A stretch of DNA of 64,000 bases. It comes from Gammaproteobacteria bacterium UBA7310. GTDB lineage: Bacteria; Pseudomonadota; Gammaproteobacteria; Pseudomonadales; Ketobacteraceae. The notes beneath the pieces are model-generated. The model was not told the origin of the DNA. It made no database searches and saw only the letters and a program-made list of their open reading frames with translations. How positions within the stretch are numbered: the first letter of the stretch is position 1; the number at the start of each line of letters is the position of its first letter. Shown here in pieces: positions 60,532 through 64,000 of this stretch. The position numbers and the translations under genes are program-made. The stretch lies in NCBI GenBank assembly GCA_002471665.1, contig DKQK01000028.1, positions 62,001 through 126,000 on the forward strand, written 5' to 3'.

Positions 60532-61536
60532 TTATCGGTTCGCACGGTATTTGGCCGGCGTTGCGTTGGCCCAGCGCTGGAAGGCATGGATGAAGGCCGC
60601 CGCTTCGGTGTAGCCCAGTTGATTGGCTATGGCTTCGATGGGCAGGGTGGAATGCAGCAGCAGCTGTTTGGCTTTGGCAAAGCGCACTTCATCCAGCAGG
60701 CCGCGGTAGGAAAGGTTGTCTTCACTCAGCTTGCGCCGAAAGCTGCGCTCGGCCATGCCGAAGGTCGCGGCCACTTCCTGAATGGAGGGATAGTGTTCCA
60801 CAAACAAGTGCAGATAATCCCGTACCTCCTGGGCGATGGAGGTGGCGTTGCTGCCCAGGGTAAGCAGCAGGCTGTCGCACTGTTTCTGGTACAGGCTGTA
60901 GGCCATTTTGTTGCCGGCGGGAAACTGGGTGGCCAGATAGTCGGTGGGAATACCGATATCGGCGTATTCGCTGCCGAATTCCACCGGACATTGGTACCGG
61001 GCCTCATAAGGTCGAACGTCCTTGGGTTTGGGGTAGGGCAGGCGCACGTAACTGGGTTTGAAATTCACGCCAATATTGGTCTGCAGATCCTGTATCAACT
61101 GGTAGGTGCCGGAGATATCACGATCCATCAGAAAGTGCTGACAGATGGGGGGCAGGGTGGAGGGTTTCAGGCGCAGTATGGATGCTTGCTCGCCGGCTTC
61201 AAACTGCAGTTCCCCAAACAGGTAGGTGAGGGCCTGATAGTGTACCCCGGTATTAAACGCTTCCCAGGCGTTTTGGCAGGTCATCAGCAGCATGATCAGC
61301 GGGCCATAGCCCGCCAGGCTCATGGTTTGTCCGATGCGCAGGCCCACCAGGGGATCGCTGATGGTGGGCAACACATCACAGTAGACACGCAACTCCAGGG
61401 CACGCTCGATGTGCCCGTCCGGCGACAGGTTATCGACATTGAGCCCGTACCGTTCCTCGAGCATGGAGAGGTCGGCACCATGGGCTTCAAGTGCCTGCAA
61501 TGTATAGATAAATCCGAGAATGGCACGTTTGCTCAT
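60532..61536 (-). CDS. AraC family regulator
   Basis: The 334-residue protein has an N-terminal Arabinose_bd-like (OruR/ArgR group) domain and a C-terminal AraC double helix-turn-helix (~235-334; PSIQEVAATFGMAERSFRRKLSEDNLSYRGLLDEVR and AIANQLGYTEAAAFIHAFQRWANATPAKYR, split). It is divergent from the Baeyer-Villiger monooxygenase and so probably activates that gene in response to a ketone or related substrate. The gap of 287 bases should hold its binding sites, though none could be located with confidence. Confidence 0.93.
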   Translation of the reverse strand: MSKRAILGFIYTLQALEAHGADLSMLEERYGLNVDNLSPDGHIERALELRVYCDVLPTISDPLVGLRIGQTMSLAGYGPLIMLLMTCQNAWEAFNTGVHYQALTYLFGELQFEAGEQASILRLKPSTLPPICQHFLMDRDISGTYQLIQDLQTNIGVNFKPSYVRLPYPKPKDVRPYEARYQCPVEFGSEYADIGIPTDYLATQFPAGNKMAYSLYQKQCDSLLLTLGSNATSIAQEVRDYLHLFVEHYPSIQEVAATFGMAERSFRRKLSEDNLSYRGLLDEVRFAKAKQLLLHSTLPIEAIANQLGYTEAAAFIHAFQRWANATPAKYRANR

Positions 61537-61823
61537 GGGGGTATCTCATGGGGTGGACGGAATCTGCGCGGCCGAATTCATCAAGTGTGGGAATAAAGGG
61601 TTAATTCGTCAATGGCTTCGACCGCTGAATAAAATCTTATTAGGCTAATAAATACACAACCATTCCATTGATCCATGTCAAGTTATGGCCCCTTTTGGTA
61701 GGCATTGGCCGAAAATATTAATTCAAGAGGGGTTTACAACCTGTTCCCTGTGTCAGAATGGCGTCTATAGTGACTCCATCGACAAAACACACTACATCAA
61801 AAACAAGATCGCAGAGGTGAAGC

Positions 61824-63353
61824 ATGACCAGTCGGGCCCCCATTAACCCCAACACCAAACATGTGGATGTCGTCATTGCCGGAGCCGGCTTTGGTGGCTT
61901 GTGCATGGCCATCAAACTGAAGGAAGCGGGCAACGAGAACTTTGTTGTGTTGGAGAAGGGCCAGGATGTGGGCGGTACCTGGCGCGATAACAGCTATCCC
62001 GGTTGTGCCTGTGATGTGCAATCCCACATGTATTCCTATTCCTTTGCACCCAAACACGACTGGTCCAAGCGCTATGCGCCCTGGAACGAGATTCAACAAT
62101 ACATTCTGGATACCACCGAGCAATACGGTATTCGTCCCTTCTGCCGTTTTGGCGTGGAAGTCAATTCAGCGGTGTTTGATGAGGACACCGGCACCTGGAC
62201 CGTCGGCACGGCCAACGGTGATACTTATGTATGCAATCATTTCGTGTTGGCTTCAGGCCCGCTGCATGTGCCGCAGGTGCCCAACATCAAGGGGCTGGAT
62301 ACCTTCAAGGGCAAGCTGTTCCATTCAGCCCAGTGGGATCACGATTACGACCTCAAAGGCAAAACCGTGGTGTCCATCGGCACCGGTGGCAGTGCCATTC
62401 AGTACTGCCCGGAAATTGCCCCCGAGGTAAAACAACTCTACGTTATGCAGCGCTCTCCGGCCTGGGTGATTCCGCGGGATGAACGGAAGTATTTGGGGCT
62501 GGAAAAGTCCATTTTCAAAAACGTCCCCGGCGCGCGCTTGTTACACCGCTATCGCCTGTACTGGACCAACGAATCCCGCGTCTGGCCCATCTTCAATCCG
62601 GTGTTGGCCAAGGGTCTGAGCAAGCTGGCCAAAGCGTTTATCAAACTGCAGGTGAAAGATCCGGTGGTGGCGGAAAAACTGACCCCGGATTATGTCTTGG
62701 GCTGCAAACGTATTTTGATTTCCAATAAATATTTCCCCATGTTCAATCGTGACAATGTGGAGTTGGTCACCGATGGCATCCGGGAAATCAAAGAGCACAG
62801 TGTGATCACGGCAGACGGTAAAGAGCGCCAGGCAGACTGCATTATTCTGGGTACCGGTTTCATTACCGATCCCCGTATTTACATGAAGAACTTTCCGGTG
62901 GTGGGGCTGGGTGGCCGCAGCCTGGGTGAAGACTGGAAAGAAAACGTGGAGTGTTACTATGGCACGGCCGCTTCCGGTTACCCCAACCTGTGGCAATTGG
63001 TGGGGCCCAATTCTGGCCTGGGCCACAATTCCATTATTTTTATGATTGAAGCGCAGGTGCATTACATTCTGGAAAGCATGAAGCTGCTGCAGAAAAAAGG
63101 CGCCGATTATATGGATGTAAAAGCCGACGTGCAGACCGAGTTCAATGATGCTCTGCAGGAACAGATTAAAACCACTGTGTGGGGCACCGGTTGTCAAAGC
63201 TGGTACCAGGATGCCGGTGGCCGCAACTTTGCCATCTGGCCCAAGTCCACCTGGCGATTCTGGTTGGAAACGTTTCGAGTGAAGGCGTCGGATTACCGTT
63301 TCTATGCCCGCAAAACCGTGAAGGACAAAACCGAGGCGGAAGCGGCGGCCTGA
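61824..63353 (+). CDS. Baeyer-Villiger-type flavin monooxygenase
   Basis: The 509-residue enzyme uses FAD, NADPH and O2 to turn ketones into esters or lactones. The FAD site is GAGFGG (~19-24); the acidic residue is in VVLEKGQDVGGTW, and the Baeyer-Villiger fingerprint FKGKLFHSAQW fits FxGxxxHxxxW (161-171). A second Rossmann fold has GTGGSAIQ (~192). The sequence resembles group I enzymes for cyclic or steroid ketones. GAGGTGA precedes the ATG. It is monocistronic, divergent from the AraC regulator and ends in a terminator. The substrate is not known. Confidence 0.93.
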   Translation: MTSRAPINPNTKHVDVVIAGAGFGGLCMAIKLKEAGNENFVVLEKGQDVGGTWRDNSYPGCACDVQSHMYSYSFAPKHDWSKRYAPWNEIQQYILDTTEQYGIRPFCRFGVEVNSAVFDEDTGTWTVGTANGDTYVCNHFVLASGPLHVPQVPNIKGLDTFKGKLFHSAQWDHDYDLKGKTVVSIGTGGSAIQYCPEIAPEVKQLYVMQRSPAWVIPRDERKYLGLEKSIFKNVPGARLLHRYRLYWTNESRVWPIFNPVLAKGLSKLAKAFIKLQVKDPVVAEKLTPDYVLGCKRILISNKYFPMFNRDNVELVTDGIREIKEHSVITADGKERQADCIILGTGFITDPRIYMKNFPVVGLGGRSLGEDWKENVECYYGTAASGYPNLWQLVGPNSGLGHNSIIFMIEAQVHYILESMKLLQKKGADYMDVKADVQTEFNDALQEQIKTTVWGTGCQSWYQDAGGRNFAIWPKSTWRFWLETFRVKASDYRFYARKTVKDKTEAEAAA

Positions 63354-63407
63354 AGCTGATCAACTCTTATTGCAAGTCCGTTTATTGAAAGCCCTGTTCT
63401 GATCGTT

Positions 63408-63434
63408 GCCTCCCCCTTCCGGGGGAGGCTTTTT
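63408..63434 (+). terminator. Intrinsic terminator of the monooxygenase gene
   Basis: GCCTCCCCC-TTCC-GGGGGAGGC forms a perfect 9-bp stem with a 4-base loop followed directly by TTTTT, 55 bases past the stop codon. Confidence 0.92.
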
Positions 63435-63483
63435 GGGGCCTGATCATCACTGGGGCAGTACCCGGCCCGGGCTTTAATTTAAT

Positions 63484-63681
63484 CTAGTAAGCGTCATCTT
63501 CCGTACGCACTGTCACCTGAATATCGCCTTCCTTATCCACCACGGTGTGGAACACAATGGGCCGACAACAGACCTGGCAATCCTCGATATACTCCTGGTC
63601 CGCTTCTGATGGATCCAGCAATACACTCAAATACTCCCCACAATAGGGGCAGGTGATCTCGGTTTCCTGCAGCGCATTCAT
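63484..63681 (-). CDS. CPXCG-motif cysteine-rich protein
   Basis: This 65-residue zinc-ribbon-like protein has TCPYCGEYLSVLLDPSE at the start and a second CQVCCRP knuckle, which fit the CPXCG family. It probably binds one Zn2+ and might be a partner of other proteins; its function is not known. The AGGAGGT site lies 6 bases before ATG 63681, so longer frames are rejected. Confidence 0.88.
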   Translation of the reverse strand: MNALQETEITCPYCGEYLSVLLDPSEADQEYIEDCQVCCRPIVFHTVVDKEGDIQVTVRTEDDAY

Positions 63682-63945
63682 GAGTTGACCTCCTGTGTTG
63701 CCCTGGGTTGGTGATGTAAGGCTTTCCATTGGGATTCCCTTACCGGTTTGTTGGCCACATTCAGCCATTAATAATTCCATCAATGACAACCAGTTACAAT
63801 AATTCAACCCAGCACAACACAATATCGCTATAGTATGCGAAAAGTAAGCGTATTCTGGTTGTATTAAGTCCGTCTGAAATCTGAAAAAAAGTAAGCACGG
63901 AAGCTTAGAAAACGATAAAACGAAAACAAGAATTCGGGGATAGAG

Positions 63946-64000
63946 ATGTCGTTCAAGAAGCATGCTGCGGCCGCCTTGGGATTGGCCACTTGGGTAGCGT
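63946..64000 (+). CDS. Start of an exported protein (3' end outside window)
   Basis: ATG 63946 with GGGGA upstream opens a frame MSFKKHAAAALGLATWVA, a typical signal-peptide beginning with two lysines and a hydrophobic Ala-rich core. Only 18 codons lie in the window, so nothing can be said of the mature protein. Confidence 0.5.
   Translation, partial: MSFKKHAAAALGLATWVA

Noticed and set aside
60586..61596. 336-residue plus-strand frame
   Set aside because: It is antisense to the AraC regulator, whose double helix-turn-helix is clear.
1..64000. CRISPR arrays, tRNA or rRNA genes, insertion sequences, prophage
   Set aside because: I saw no regularly spaced repeats, no tRNA cloverleaf-like elements, no rRNA conserved blocks, no transposase or phage structural genes. 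A tRNAscan and CRISPR finder run could confirm.

Overview
The window looks like chromosomal DNA of a marine-type gammaproteobacterium, of the Alcanivorax/Ketobacter sort. The evidence is moderate-to-high GC judged by eye, dense short-spaced genes, many diguanylate cyclases with 7TM-DISM or GAF sensors, a Baeyer-Villiger monooxygenase under an AraC regulator, a fatty-acyl-AMP ligase, patatin and MpaB/Lcp-type proteins. The genus is an inference. I saw no rRNA, tRNA, CRISPR array, insertion sequence or prophage structure.

Left part (1-16000): the 3' end of serA; a 7TM-DISM diguanylate cyclase; a compact three-gene run of apparently lower GC (coiled-coil protein, von Willebrand A protein, short PurA-like ligase) that is the most unusual cassette here; a lipoprotein and a polytopic membrane protein; a haem-oxygenase-fold protein; two unrecognised genes divergent around a 17-bp palindrome; pbpG; a TonB-dependent receptor; and a second diguanylate cyclase.

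Middle (16000-44000): a complete TRAP transporter (dctQ-dctM-dctP); a patatin; an isocitrate-dehydrogenase-family enzyme carrying an internal duplication of its small/clasp region; a membrane helical-repeat protein followed by an exported caspase-fold protein; a TetR-YciI-Tag operon with two visible operators; an NlpC/P60 lipoprotein; a DUF4405 membrane protein divergent from a MarR regulator over two mirror-image operators; GAF-GGDEF and MASE-like GGDEF cyclases; a PI-PLC-like lipoprotein; several small exported proteins; a very large double-sensor HD-GYP phosphodiesterase; a phytase-like esterase; and DsrE/HxlR, GNAT-like and MpaB/GST gene pairs.

Right part (44000-64000): another 7TM-DISM cyclase; a hotdog protein; a CHASE2-Ser/Thr kinase, PP2C and FHA operon; a TIGR01777 epimerase; a roadblock-like orphan; a MOSC protein; an MmyB-type XRE regulator with a perfect operator; a FAAL-ACP fusion; a quinoprotein-dihaem fusion; a periplasmic sensor-like protein; an AraC regulator divergent from the Baeyer-Villiger monooxygenase, which ends in a classic terminator; a CPXCG protein; and the first codons of an exported protein.

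Taken together the region is rich in signalling: five GGDEF proteins, one HD-GYP, one Ser/Thr kinase/phosphatase/FHA set and seven one-component regulators, several with operators that can be read directly. Many of the rest are envelope or redox enzymes.
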